This document shows, in pieces, positions 18,820-27,622 of a stretch of DNA of 64,000 bases (position 1 is the stretch's first letter; each line of letters begins with the position of its first letter). The stretch is from Winkia neuii (GTDB lineage Bacteria > Actinomycetota > Actinomycetes > Actinomycetales > Actinomycetaceae): assembly GCF_029011175.1 (NCBI RefSeq), contig NZ_CP118946.1:1054001-1118000 (forward strand), given 5' to 3'. The notes under the pieces were generated by a model. The model saw nothing but the letters and a program-made list of their open reading frames with translations. It searched no databases and was not told where the DNA came from. The translations under genes were made by a program, and so were the position numbers.

Positions 18820-19914
18820 ATGACCATTTCCACTCCGCGCCAAGGTAATGCTTGGGGTACGGGTTACCCTAGTTTTCGTATTTACGACTTGTTTAGCGCA
18901 GCAGTGGAATCTTTGGAGGGAAACGACACTTGGCTACTGCCTGGCTGCAAGCAAGTACTTTTCTTCCTGGTCGATGGCATGGGCCTTTCTCAGCTTGAGC
19001 ACTACCGGGGGCATGTGCGAAATATGCGCCAGCTCGATTCTGTGCAGCGCTGTCAAACCTGCGTGCCTTCCACTACCGCAGCTGCTATTACGTCCTTCGC
19101 TACTGGCAAGACTCCCGGACAAACCCGCATGGCAGGATACGAAGTGGCAGGGCGGAACTGGCGAGAAAACCTGATCACCTTCGCCCACGGCAAAAATCCC
19201 CAAGAATGGCAGGATCAGCCCACTTTTTTCGAACGACTGGCGCAAGCCGGAAAGAGGGCGGTCTTCGTAGGTAAACCCAAATTTGCCGGTTCTGGCCTTA
19301 CCAAAGCAGCGCTGCGCGGCAGTGATTTTCTGCCGGCTCGGTCTTTGACCGAAACTGCCAAACGCTCTTTGAGTGCGCTCCGTGCAGGAGCTGACGTGGT
19401 CTACATGTACTGGTCCGAATTGGATCATGCGGGGCACGGCAAAGGAGTGGGCTCCGAGTCATGGCTAGGGCAATTAGAAGAGATAGATTCTACAGTTTCT
19501 AATTTGAGTCGGAGCTTGCCCGAGGGCGCCTGCCTGGTAGTTACTGCCGACCATGGCATGGTTAATACTGATGAAGACCATGCTATTGAAGCCGATGCGT
19601 ATCCAGACCTCCTAGAGGGCGTGTACGCAGTAGCGGGGGAGCCACGCGCGCTGCACTTGCACTGCGAGGATCCCATCCTAACGGTCGAGCGCTGGCGGGA
19701 AAGGCTTGCGGAGCGGGCTTGGGTTACCACTGCCGAAGAATCTCCGATAGGCCCCGTCCGCGACGGGGTTGCCGGATCAGTCCAGGTATGGATGCGCGGG
19801 CGCTGGGTATGCTACGTAAGAGGAGTACACTCTGAAGGTGCTAGATCGCTTGTGGGGGTGCACGGGTCCCTTACTAGTGAGGAGATGCGCATTCCAGTAT
19901 TGAGAGCGTTTTAG
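18820..19914 (+). CDS. Alkaline-phosphatase-superfamily phosphodiesterase / nucleotide pyrophosphatase
   Basis: A 364-residue type I phosphodiesterase/nucleotide pyrophosphatase-family enzyme. Metal ligands are suggested by D52 in FLVDGMG, a nucleophilic Thr in PSTTAAAITS (T85 or T86), the SELDHAGH segment and ADHGM at about 243-247. A lone phosphodiesterase of this family is common in actinobacterial topoisomerase IV regions. The substrate is unknown. AAAGGAG at 18807-18813 is a good ribosome-binding site for ATG 18820. No signal peptide is evident, so a cytoplasmic location is likely. The last four bases overlap the convergent sepH gene. Confidence 0.88.
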   Translation: MTISTPRQGNAWGTGYPSFRIYDLFSAAVESLEGNDTWLLPGCKQVLFFLVDGMGLSQLEHYRGHVRNMRQLDSVQRCQTCVPSTTAAAITSFATGKTPGQTRMAGYEVAGRNWRENLITFAHGKNPQEWQDQPTFFERLAQAGKRAVFVGKPKFAGSGLTKAALRGSDFLPARSLTETAKRSLSALRAGADVVYMYWSELDHAGHGKGVGSESWLGQLEEIDSTVSNLSRSLPEGACLVVTADHGMVNTDEDHAIEADAYPDLLEGVYAVAGEPRALHLHCEDPILTVERWRERLAERAWVTTAEESPIGPVRDGVAGSVQVWMRGRWVCYVRGVHSEGARSLVGVHGSLTSEEMRIPVLRAF

Positions 19915-20783
19915 GGTTTCGCTCCAAACACGATTTCGTCCCAACTAGGCATAGCGCGCCTACCTTTCTTTTTGGCAGGACGTTCCTCGGCGCGGTCAGG
20001 CTTCGGGGCAGACTCGATATGCTCCATCCCTGGGAGAGCATCGGGATCTTCCTCGTCTTCGGGCTCTTCCCCGGTAGCGGGCTCTACGCGCTGCCCGCGT
20101 CTGGCGTTCAATTCGTCAAGTAACTGTTCCGTTCCCTGCACCTGTTCGACCTCTTCGGTTTCGGCTGGTTCAGGCGCGGGATGCAGGGGGATTGCGCCCC
20201 GCTGCGGCCCTGCAGGCGTTGTAGTTTCGGTTAGCCAGGTAGCCTCTTGATCAATAGCCTCTACCGAGCGTCCTGCCTGGTTCAATTTCCACGTGGCGAT
20301 GTGCTCAGTAGCGTCTTGCACGAATGTGACGTTTACGTGCCAGGGCTCGCCTGGATTGCGCGTAGCGTCCCAGGTGGTGTGCTCCGGGTCTATGCCGCGT
20401 GCCGCCAGGCGATTCACTACTAGTTCTCCGAGAGTAGGAGCTGTGGCCTCGCGGGAAATGCGAGCATTGCGCCCCTGTTCAGCTGCGTAAGCACGCTCAG
20501 CAAGGATCGGGCTTTCAAAGCGCTCGAGGGATTCGACCTCCATGTCATGGTTGGCGGCGATCTCAGCTGCTGATACGCCCGCCCTCATCAAAGTCTGGAT
20601 CTCCTTCGGGCGAATCTTTTTATTAGCTGAAATTCCGCTAGTGGAGGCAAGGTCGCGGAGAGGGCGCCGGACTGCGATTCGTAGTTCTTCGGTGATGGGA
20701 AGGCTGTAGCGAGCCCCTTCGCTGTCGGTCAGGATAACCGCAGTTCCATCGGGGGTAGCGCCCAAAACTTCCAAATCAACCAT
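19911..20783 (-). CDS. sepH: Septation protein SepH (DUF3071)
   Basis: A 290-residue protein with the SepH N-terminal signature MVDLEVLGATPDGTAVIL and ITEELRIAVRRP. A helix-turn-helix-like stretch follows (RPKEIQTLMRAGVSAAEIAANHDM, LERFESPILAERAYAAEQ). The C-terminal half is acidic and low in complexity and ends with a basic KKKGRRAMPSWDEIVFG motif. In Streptomyces SepH binds FtsZ and promotes Z-ring assembly. Its place beside chromosome-segregation genes fits that role. The ATG at 20783 starts at the conserved N-terminus. Confidence 0.92.
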   Translation of the reverse strand: MVDLEVLGATPDGTAVILTDSEGARYSLPITEELRIAVRRPLRDLASTSGISANKKIRPKEIQTLMRAGVSAAEIAANHDMEVESLERFESPILAERAYAAEQGRNARISREATAPTLGELVVNRLAARGIDPEHTTWDATRNPGEPWHVNVTFVQDATEHIATWKLNQAGRSVEAIDQEATWLTETTTPAGPQRGAIPLHPAPEPAETEEVEQVQGTEQLLDELNARRGQRVEPATGEEPEDEEDPDALPGMEHIESAPKPDRAEERPAKKKGRRAMPSWDEIVFGAKP

Positions 20784-20976
20784 CGCAAAAACCGTCCTAC
20801 TCAGTGAGTGTTACCGATGCTTCGATACCGTCGATATTGCCACACAATTAGGGTATTTTTACCAAAGAATTCGGCGAGTCTAAAGCACCTGGATAAAAGT
20901 GGAGTAGATTAGCGCAAAAATAGGTGCTAATATCCCGGCGCACCCAATTTACTACGTAGGACCGAAAGGACCCTTC
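20784..20976. promoter_or_regulatory. Divergent intergenic region between sepH and the DUF4193 gene
   Basis: This is the longest clean gap in the window. On the plus strand TAATAT at 20928-20933 is a plausible -10 for the DUF4193 operon, and GAAAGGA just before ATG 20977 is its ribosome-binding site. I could not place a clear sepH promoter. Confidence 0.45.
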
Positions 20977-21279
20977 ATGGCAACTGATTACGACAGCCCT
21001 CGCAAGCGCGATGATGACAACAATGAAGACTCCATCGAGGAGCTAAAGGCGCGTCGTGCCGATGCTGCCGGTTCTTCCGAAGTCGAGCAGGATGAAAACG
21101 AAGCTGCCGAATCTTTCGAGTTGCCCGGTGCTGACCTTTCCGGCGAAGAACTGTCCGTCAGGGTCGTTCCGCGTCAGGACGACGAATTCACTTGCTCCAT
21201 TTGCTTTTTGGTCCACCACACTTCGCAGCTAGCATACGAAGAGGATGGACAACCAGTCTGCACAGACTGCGCAGACTAA
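20977..21279 (+). CDS. DUF4193 family zinc-ribbon protein
   Basis: A 100-residue acidic protein with the family pattern MATDYDSPRK, IEELKARR, FELPGADLSGEELSVRVVP and a C-terminal zinc ribbon (C73, C76, C95, C98). Members are restricted to actinobacteria and have no established function. It opens a short operon with DUF3710, an OB-fold protein and DUF3159, in the same order as the Rv2699c-Rv2693c region of M. tuberculosis. The ribosome-binding site GAAAGGA supports ATG 20977. Confidence 0.92.
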   Translation: MATDYDSPRKRDDDNNEDSIEELKARRADAAGSSEVEQDENEAAESFELPGADLSGEELSVRVVPRQDDEFTCSICFLVHHTSQLAYEEDGQPVCTDCAD

Positions 21280-21297
21280 CACTGAAGAGAGAATGCA

Positions 21298-21939
21298 ATG
21301 GGTCTTTTTTCGCGACGGAAAAAGAAGGTCAGCCAAGCAGAGGTGTCGCCTGAGCCAGTAGCTCAGGAGGCAGATGCGGCTCCTTTAGCAAAGACAGTTG
21401 GCCCCTTCGACATTTCGCAGGTTGAGGGCGACGAGCCACTTGTTGATTTTGGTCCCATCAAGCTGCCGTATGTGCAGGGCATGCAGATAAATCCGCTACC
21501 GCACCAGAATCAGCTGATTGGCCTACGCGTAATTCTTAATAATGCGGCATTTGAACTGGGTGTTTTTGCCGCTCCACGGTCTGGCGGAGCCTGGGCTGCG
21601 TCTGCTCCGGCCATGCTGGAAGGATTCGCGCAGATGGGGTGGAAGGCGCAGAAAGTGTCTTTGCCCGAGGGCGATGCCGTCCTCGCTACTCCGCCCGAAG
21701 GGGAAGAACAGCTTCCGTCTTTGACTGTCGGCGTCGAGGGACCGCGGTGGCTCTTGCGGGTTTGCTATCTTGGCTCTGCGGCTACTGATGAAGCTGCCAG
21801 GCGAAGCCTTGACTCGGTCTTGCATGGGATTGTGATAGACCGCGGCTCGGAAGCGAAGGCTCCCGGGGATCGGCTCTTGCTAACTTTGCCGGCCGAACTC
21901 GTCGAGCAGATTGCCGAGCAGAACGAACCGGAACAGTGA
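21298..21939 (+). CDS. DUF3710 family protein
   Basis: A 213-residue protein. A basic N-terminus (MGLFSRRKKK) is followed by GPFDISQVEGDEPLVDFGPIK and a conserved globular core with WLLRVCYLG near the C-terminus. No catalytic motif is visible. The family is actinobacterial, of unknown function, and lies between DUF4193 and the OB-fold gene in many genomes. The GTG of the next gene overlaps the stop (GTGA), so co-translation is likely. Confidence 0.9.
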   Translation: MGLFSRRKKKVSQAEVSPEPVAQEADAAPLAKTVGPFDISQVEGDEPLVDFGPIKLPYVQGMQINPLPHQNQLIGLRVILNNAAFELGVFAAPRSGGAWAASAPAMLEGFAQMGWKAQKVSLPEGDAVLATPPEGEEQLPSLTVGVEGPRWLLRVCYLGSAATDEAARRSLDSVLHGIVIDRGSEAKAPGDRLLLTLPAELVEQIAEQNEPEQ

Positions 21940-22313
21940 CTAACGTGTTTACCTGGCTGAAGGGAAAGTTTAACCAGGTCCGGAAGTCTCGTGTAGACAT
22001 TGGTGCTGAAGACGAGAAGGCTATCTCCGAGGCTCTTGGAACTCGGGCTATTCGCTCGGTTTCGGCTCGAAACGAAGTGCGTATTGGTGGAGTGTTGACA
22101 TCCGTCACCTATCCCGCTCGGCCGGGAGCCATTGACCTCTCGGCAACCTTGTCAGATGGCACCGGCACGATTGAACTCGTTTGGATGGGCCGAGATGACA
22201 TTCCTGGCATTGCGCCGGGAGCGCACATGGTTTTGGAAGGAATGGTCAGTGAAGACCGCGACCATCTGCGTATCGTAAATCCTGCCTACTCGTTACTGGC
22301 GAGCGCAAAATGA
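21936..22313 (+). CDS. OB-fold nucleic-acid-binding domain protein
   Basis: A 125-residue protein with an OB-fold. The strands are visible as EVRIGGVLTSVTYP, DLSATLSDGTGTIELVWMG and HMVLEGMVSEDRDHLRIVNPAY, similar to the anticodon-binding/SSB-like fold of Rv2694c. Its function is unknown. GTG 21936 overlaps the DUF3710 stop, and its own stop overlaps the ATG of the DUF3159 gene, so three genes are translationally linked. Confidence 0.88.
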   Translation: MTNVFTWLKGKFNQVRKSRVDIGAEDEKAISEALGTRAIRSVSARNEVRIGGVLTSVTYPARPGAIDLSATLSDGTGTIELVWMGRDDIPGIAPGAHMVLEGMVSEDRDHLRIVNPAYSLLASAK

Positions 22314-22945
22314 GTGCGAGACTACCTGGAGTAACGGACGAGGGCGATTTTTCGGTTGGTGCAGCTCTTGGGGGAGTGCGGGGTACCCTCGAATCGGTTA
22401 TTCCGGGATTGGTATTCGTCATTGTCTACGTGCTGACCTTCTCCTTGAAGGCCCCGCTAATTGGATCTGGCATCTGTGGTGCTATAGCCCTCATTGCTCG
22501 CTTAGTACAGCGGCAATCAATAAGGCAGGCACTTGTTGGCCTAGCTGGAGTGGGGATAGGGCTAGTGTGGGCGCTACTCACCGGCAATCCCGCAGATTTC
22601 TTCGCCTTCGGATTATGGCTGAACGCCATATATGGCGGGATATTCCTAATTTCTATACTTGTGCGTCGCCCTCTTGGTACAGCGCTGGTCTGCCTGTACC
22701 GCGGAGAAAAGGTCAGTGGGGCATCACAGCGCCTCAGGCGGGCCGGGGCGTGGGCAACATGGCTTTGGGTAGTTCTATTTGGACTTCGCTTGGCAGTAGA
22801 GACACCTCTGTACCTTGCGGACCAGGTGGCAGCCTTAGGCAGCGCTAGGCTTGCCCTTGGCTTGCCACCATATATTTTGGTCGCCTACCTCAGTTGGCGT
22901 CTTCTGGCTCCTTATCTGAAGCGGGAGAAGCCACTAGCGCACTGA
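22310..22945 (+). CDS. DUF3159 family membrane protein
   Basis: A 211-residue integral membrane protein with about five hydrophobic segments, for example LVFVIVYVLTFSL, ALVGLAGVGIGLVWALL and AIYGGIFLISILV. Its N-terminus, RLPGVTDEGDFSVGAALGG, resembles the start of Rv2693c-type proteins. Its function is unknown; in this gene order it is next to the K+ uptake regulators. The last 56 bases overlap the convergent trkA gene, so the two C-termini are encoded by the same DNA on opposite strands. Confidence 0.88.
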   Translation: MSARLPGVTDEGDFSVGAALGGVRGTLESVIPGLVFVIVYVLTFSLKAPLIGSGICGAIALIARLVQRQSIRQALVGLAGVGIGLVWALLTGNPADFFAFGLWLNAIYGGIFLISILVRRPLGTALVCLYRGEKVSGASQRLRRAGAWATWLWVVLFGLRLAVETPLYLADQVAALGSARLALGLPPYILVAYLSWRLLAPYLKREKPLAH

Positions 22946-23591
22946 CTTCGGCCAACACATCTGGGCCCTGGCGGTCACCGAATAGCAGCAGCAACTCGTC
23001 GCCTGCCTCAACCGTGTCATCGTCAGTCGGATTGAACGGCCTTTCATCGCGAAGGATAGCTGCCAAAACTACATCTGGAGGCAGTGCTACGTCCTTGCAG
23101 CGCATCCCTTGAATTGGGGCGTCCTTGGGGATGGTGACCGAATACATTGAAGTGGTTGATTCGTGGAACCAGAAGATCCGGACCAGCGAACCAACAGCAA
23201 CGGCCTCTTCTACTAGAGCGGTCATCATGCGAGGAGTGGACACCGACACATCGACGCCCCAAGTCTTATCGAACATCCACTCATTTTTTGGATTGTTTAC
23301 CCTAGCTACGGTGTGGGGGACTCCAAACTCGGACTTGGCAAGAAGCGAGATGACCAGGTTTGCCTTGTCGTCGCCAGTAGCGGCAACCATAAAATCGCAC
23401 TCGTCTACCTTCGCCTGCGAGAGCGCATCTGGAGAACAGGCATCCGCCAAAATCCAGTCGGCCTCGGCCACAGAGGCTACCCTCATCTTGTCGGAGGACT
23501 TGTCCATAAGTGTGATCTGGTGGCCGTGGGACAGGAGCTCCGCCGCGATCGAGCGTCCGACTGAACCGGCCCCGGCAATGACGATCCTCAT
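22890..23591 (-). CDS. trkA: TrkA family K+ uptake regulator (second of pair, CeoC-like)
   Basis: A 233-residue protein with a Rossmann RCK-N domain (GAGSVGRSIA at the N-terminus; acidic strand end LMDKSSD) and an RCK-C domain (about 140-220) ending with EAGDELLLLFG. Such proteins bind NAD(H) or nucleotides and gate Trk/Ktr-type K+ channels from the cytoplasmic side. It begins directly after the stop of the other trkA (TAAATG), so they form an operon and probably a heteromer, as for the paired mycobacterial CeoB/CeoC. No K+ pore subunit is in the window. Confidence 0.92.
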   Translation of the reverse strand: MRIVIAGAGSVGRSIAAELLSHGHQITLMDKSSDKMRVASVAEADWILADACSPDALSQAKVDECDFMVAATGDDKANLVISLLAKSEFGVPHTVARVNNPKNEWMFDKTWGVDVSVSTPRMMTALVEEAVAVGSLVRIFWFHESTTSMYSVTIPKDAPIQGMRCKDVALPPDVVLAAILRDERPFNPTDDDTVEAGDELLLLFGDRQGPDVLAEVSALVASPASDKEPEDAN

Positions 23592-24257
23592 TTATTTTTC
23601 CTCACTTTGACCGTTGGCAAGCTGATGGGACACGTCTGTCAGATTGGAGTGCTGTACTGCTATGAAAAGCTCATCGTTTTCCTGCACCACATAATCCGGG
23701 CGTGCTAAAAGGGCATTTCCCAGGCGTGAAACATATGCGACTCGTACCCCCAACGCTTTTTCGAGCTCCGCTAGGGGCCGGGTGAGCCACATCTTGGCGG
23801 GGCGAGCCCGCAAGATCTCCATGCCGTTCGTCTGGTCGGCAAAAATCACCTCAGAGTTGTCAGGGAGCATGCGGCGCAGCATTGCTCTTGAGGTCCATTT
23901 CACTGGCCCGACGGTGGCTATCCCTAAACGCTGATAAAGCTCAGCTCTTCGAGGATCATAGATACGGGCAACAACCCGCTTTACCCCGAAGGTTTCACGA
24001 GCCACCCGCGCAGACAAAATGTTGGAGTTATCCCCGTTAGATACTGCCGCGAAGGCATACGCGTCTTCGATACCTGCACGCTGGAGCGTGTCTCTATCGA
24101 ATCCCACTCCCTTGACCTTCTGGCCAGAGAAATCTTTCTTGAGTTTTCGGAATGCGGCGGGGTTCTGATCGACTACGGCAACTGAGTGGCCTTGCCGGTC
24201 AAGCTCTATTGCCATTGCCGCACCAACACGGCCGGATCCCATGATCACAAAATGCAC
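23592..24257 (-). CDS. trkA: TrkA family K+ uptake regulator (first of pair, CeoB-like)
   Basis: A 221-residue RCK protein. GSGRVGAAMAIEL at residues 8-20 is the dinucleotide-binding loop, with VVDQNP at the end of the second strand. The C-terminal domain ends PDYVVQENDELFIAV. It is a partner of the adjacent trkA. GTG 24257 has no ribosome-binding site but has TAGGTT six bases upstream, consistent with a leaderless transcript. Confidence 0.93.
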   Translation of the reverse strand: MHFVIMGSGRVGAAMAIELDRQGHSVAVVDQNPAAFRKLKKDFSGQKVKGVGFDRDTLQRAGIEDAYAFAAVSNGDNSNILSARVARETFGVKRVVARIYDPRRAELYQRLGIATVGPVKWTSRAMLRRMLPDNSEVIFADQTNGMEILRARPAKMWLTRPLAELEKALGVRVAYVSRLGNALLARPDYVVQENDELFIAVQHSNLTDVSHQLANGQSEEK

Positions 24258-24263
24258 GGCTCT

Positions 24264-24269
24264 AACCTA
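24264..24269 (-). promoter_or_regulatory. -10 element for the leaderless trkA operon
   Basis: On the minus strand TAGGTT ends six bases before GTG 24257. No Shine-Dalgarno sequence is present. Confidence 0.5.
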
Positions 24270-24331
24270 CCCTGGGGATTGCAAAAACAAAAGCAAAATG
24301 CCGCGCTGTTTCACTTGCGTTGGGAAGAGTG

Positions 24332-24343
24332 TAGATTATCGGC
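24332..24343 (+). promoter_or_regulatory. -10 element for the leaderless APC permease gene
   Basis: TAGATT at 24332-24337 ends six bases before GTG 24344. TTTCAC at 24309-24314 could be a weak -35 with a 17-base spacer. Confidence 0.5.
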
Positions 24344-26359
24344 GTGACCCAATACTTAGACGGGATAAAAAGAGTCCTCTTAGGCAGGCCCATGCGTTCG
24401 GACGCACTGGGCAATACTCTGTTGCCAAAGAGGATCGCGCTGCCAGTTTTTGCCTCGGATGCGCTCTCCTCGGTTGCCTATGCGCCGGATGAAATCTTAC
24501 TGACACTTTCCTTTGCCGGGCTCGGCGTGACTGCGCTTTCACCAGCGGTAGGACTTGCGGTGGTCGTTCTGTTGGTGGTGGTAGTAGCTAGTTACCGCCA
24601 GACCGTGAAAGCCTACCCATCCGGCGGTGGCGACTACGAAGTGGCTACAAAGAATCTGGGCGGAACTGCCGGGCTAGTAGTAGCGTCTGCACTACTGGTG
24701 GATTACGTATTGACGGTCGCGGTCTCAATCTCGTCCGGTGCACAGTACCTATCCGCCACTTTTCCTGTGTTAGCCGGCAGTGAGGCGCTCATTGGTTCGC
24801 TTATTATCGCAGTGTTAGCGTTGCTTAATTTGCGCGGTATGCGCGAGTCGGGCAAGGCATTTGCTATTCCTACTTATCTGTACCTGGTAGCGATCGGCGC
24901 GATGATCTGTACAGGTATATTCCAGTGGGCTACAGGATCCATCGGACATGCACCTACCGCGATGTATGAGATTGCGCCCAAGGCTCAATACTCCGCTGGT
25001 CTAGTTGGCATCGGGGGAGCCATTTTGATGCTCCGCGCTTTCTCGTCAGGTTGTGCAGCCTTGACGGGGGTGGAAGCGATTGCCAATGGTGTTCCAGCCT
25101 TCAAGAAGCCAAAGTCGAAAAATGCTGCCACTACGCTAGCGCTACTTGGGACCATTTCGGCGGCTATGCTCATGTCAATTCTGCTGCTAGCAGGTAAGAC
25201 CGGTGTACGGTCAGTTGAAAACCCAGCTACCGATCTACTCGTTAACGGCAAGCCTGTGGGCACAGGGATCAGCGTGGATCCGGTCATTGGGCAGCTAGCA
25301 GCTACCATTTTTGCCAATGCCAAGCCGATGTTCTACCTGGTTACTATCGTCACTGGTCTGATCCTGGTTCTGGCTGCGAATACCGCTTTCAATGGTTTTC
25401 CGCAGCTGGCGCAGGTACTGGCGCGGGATTCCTTCCTACCTCGGCAGCTCTACAATCGTGGCGATCGCCTGTCCTATTCAAACGGCATCTTGGTCCTAGC
25501 AACCGGGGCAATTGTCTTGGTTCTTTCCTTCGATGCCCAAGTGACTCGCCTGATCCAGCTGTACATCGTTGGGGTGTTCATCGCCTTTACTACTTCCCAG
25601 TTGGGCATGGTCGTGCACTGGAGCCGTGAGCTGTCGGTATCTACAGATGCCGATGCCAGGACTGCCATGAAGCGCTCCCGGGTCGTGAACGTTATTGGCT
25701 TCTTGATTTCTGGTGCGGTGCTAATCATTGTCATGGCCACTAAGTTCATCCACGGGGCATGGATGGCATTGCTTCTTATGGCTTTGGTGTTTGCCATCAT
25801 GATGGGCATACGGAAGCATTACCGGACGGCAAATGAGGAGCTTGAAGTTCCCGACTACCAGGGGGCATTGGCCTTGCCCTCACGCGTACACGCAGTGGTC
25901 CTGGTATCGAACCTGCATCAACCTGCAATGCGCGCCATCTCCTATGCGAGGGCGACATCGCCCTCTACCTTAGAATTGCTTACCGTCGACATTGATCCGG
26001 ATAGCACAAGGGGATTGAAGGAACAGTGGAAGGCCTCAGCAGTGCCGGTGCCACTAACCGTGCTTGCCTCTCCTTTCCGAGATATAACCGGACCCGTGGT
26101 CCAATACGTGCGAAACCTTCGCAAGTCTTCCCCGCGGGACCTCGTGGTGGTCTATATCCCGGAATACCTAGTAGCACACTGGTGGGAGTCTGCGCTTCAT
26201 AACCATTCGGCGACAAGGCTGCGCGTGCGCCTACAATTTGTCCCAGGTGTAGTGATGGCGACAGTCCCTTGGCAGCTGACTGGTGCCTATGACCACGTTG
26301 CTAAGCCGGGCGCCAACTCCACCATTAATCCCCCAGAACAAAGTAGGAAAGAAGCCTAA
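24344..26359 (+). CDS. APC superfamily amino acid/cation permease (Rv2690c-like)
   Basis: A 671-residue membrane transporter with about 12 hydrophobic segments and a cytoplasmic C-terminal domain of about 180 residues. The N-terminal part has the APC pattern ALPVFASDALSSVAYAPDE and SYRQTVKAYPSGGGDYEVA. Proteins of this type sit divergently from the trkA pair and upstream of a TRAM methyltransferase gene in actinobacteria. The C-terminal region (VHAVVLVSNLHQPAMRAISYA) resembles a universal-stress-like or regulatory fold. The substrate is unknown; K+ or an amino acid is possible from context. Its TAA overlaps the next ATG (TAATG). Confidence 0.88.
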   Translation: MTQYLDGIKRVLLGRPMRSDALGNTLLPKRIALPVFASDALSSVAYAPDEILLTLSFAGLGVTALSPAVGLAVVVLLVVVVASYRQTVKAYPSGGGDYEVATKNLGGTAGLVVASALLVDYVLTVAVSISSGAQYLSATFPVLAGSEALIGSLIIAVLALLNLRGMRESGKAFAIPTYLYLVAIGAMICTGIFQWATGSIGHAPTAMYEIAPKAQYSAGLVGIGGAILMLRAFSSGCAALTGVEAIANGVPAFKKPKSKNAATTLALLGTISAAMLMSILLLAGKTGVRSVENPATDLLVNGKPVGTGISVDPVIGQLAATIFANAKPMFYLVTIVTGLILVLAANTAFNGFPQLAQVLARDSFLPRQLYNRGDRLSYSNGILVLATGAIVLVLSFDAQVTRLIQLYIVGVFIAFTTSQLGMVVHWSRELSVSTDADARTAMKRSRVVNVIGFLISGAVLIIVMATKFIHGAWMALLLMALVFAIMMGIRKHYRTANEELEVPDYQGALALPSRVHAVVLVSNLHQPAMRAISYARATSPSTLELLTVDIDPDSTRGLKEQWKASAVPVPLTVLASPFRDITGPVVQYVRNLRKSSPRDLVVVYIPEYLVAHWWESALHNHSATRLRVRLQFVPGVVMATVPWQLTGAYDHVAKPGANSTINPPEQSRKEA

Positions 26360-27576
26360 TGGGCGACATTGTAGAACTTAAGATTGAAAGCCCGGCCCAT
26401 GGCGGCGAGTGCATCGGGAGACTAGATGGAAAAGTCATTCTAGTTTCCGGTGCTATTCCCGGGGAGCGCGTAAGAGCTCGGATTCTAAAGTCTAAAAAGA
26501 ACCTAGCGTGGGCAAAGACAGTGGAGGTACTGTCTGCTTCTCCGGAGCGAATCAGCCACATTTGGCCTCTGGCAGAGAAAGAGGGGATCGGCGGAGTCGA
26601 GCTAGGGCATGTCTCCCTCGAAGGGGGAATGGCATGGAAGAAAGCCGTGATTGCCGATCAGACTCGGAGAATAGGCGGCAGTGATGCTGCAGCGGCTCTG
26701 AAGCAGCTAGACATGCAGATAGAGCCGGGTGCCTCTAAGGGACTTCACCAGCGCATAAGGGTGGAGTTTGAGGTCAATGAACAAGGGCAAGCCAGTATGT
26801 ATAGGGCTGGCAGCCATGAACTAGTCCCAATTGATTCCATGCCCCTTGCAAACGAGCAGATCAACGCACTTGGGCTGTTCGGCACAGACCAGTGGGAATT
26901 CGTGCCCGGTGATCGTATACGCGTCGTTGCCTCCAGCGCAGATGCTCCGAAGATTGTTGCGAATAAGAACGTTTGGGGACCGGACGGTGAGCCTGCAACC
27001 CCGGTGGTGAAATATCCCCTGAGTGGACCTGTGCACCCCGGCGGGGAAGATGAAGTAATTCTTCGGGCAATGGCCACCGATTTTTGGCAGGCCCATGTCA
27101 ATGCGCCTCACCTGCTTTTCAGTGAGGTTATGGAGGCAGTAGGAGAAGATCCCGGGAGGGTGATTGAGCTATTTTCCGGCTCCGGGCTATTTACGGTTGG
27201 CCTTGCCAATAGGGCGCAGTCGCTGCAAACCTTTGAAGGAGGACGAAGCGCAGTAACTTCTGCCCAGAAGAATCTACGTGCGTTGGGCTTGCAGGCGCAG
27301 GTTGTGCAAGCGCGCATAAATGCGAAGACCTTGGCTAATTCGCAGGCAGATACCTTCGTGCTGGATCCGCCCCGTGCGGGAGCGGGACGCGAGCTGATCC
27401 ATGCCATGGCAACCGCGGGAGCGAAGAAGATTGTGCATGTTGCATGCGACGTCGCAGCAATGGCCCGAGATGCAAGCTACTACCTTGCAGAAGGCTATTC
27501 CTGGACGAGAGCGCAGGCATTTGACCTGTTCCCGTACACTCACCATGTCGAGCAGGTGAGCGTCTTCGAAAAGTAG
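26359..27576 (+). CDS. TRAM-domain class I SAM-dependent RNA methyltransferase (RlmD/TrmA family)
   Basis: A 405-residue RNA m5U-type methyltransferase. Residues 1-60 form the TRAM RNA-binding domain, the middle a family-specific region, and about 235-405 the SAM domain, with ELFSGSGLFTVGLAN (motif I) and VLDPPRAGAG (motif IV). The catalytic Cys is C363 in HVACDVAAMARD, where Asp follows Cys instead of the usual Asn. The iron-sulphur cysteines of RlmD are absent: EGIGGVELGHV replaces the CGGC stretch. The target base is unknown. It is coupled to the permease gene by TAATG, as in the Rv2690c-Rv2689c arrangement. Confidence 0.9.
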   Translation: MGDIVELKIESPAHGGECIGRLDGKVILVSGAIPGERVRARILKSKKNLAWAKTVEVLSASPERISHIWPLAEKEGIGGVELGHVSLEGGMAWKKAVIADQTRRIGGSDAAAALKQLDMQIEPGASKGLHQRIRVEFEVNEQGQASMYRAGSHELVPIDSMPLANEQINALGLFGTDQWEFVPGDRIRVVASSADAPKIVANKNVWGPDGEPATPVVKYPLSGPVHPGGEDEVILRAMATDFWQAHVNAPHLLFSEVMEAVGEDPGRVIELFSGSGLFTVGLANRAQSLQTFEGGRSAVTSAQKNLRALGLQAQVVQARINAKTLANSQADTFVLDPPRAGAGRELIHAMATAGAKKIVHVACDVAAMARDASYYLAEGYSWTRAQAFDLFPYTHHVEQVSVFEK

Positions 27577-27599
27577 CACTGTCCAAGTTGGACAGTGCT
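27571..27599. terminator. Hairpin terminator between the methyltransferase and ClC genes
   Basis: An 11-bp perfect stem, AGCACTGTCCA (27575-27585) and TGGACAGTGCT (27589-27599), around AGT. The stem begins inside the methyltransferase stop codon. The T-rich tail is on the minus-strand side, so it best serves the ClC transcript. Confidence 0.8.
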
Positions 27600-27622
27600 C
27601 ACCCCAGCTTGGGAGCGGATGC

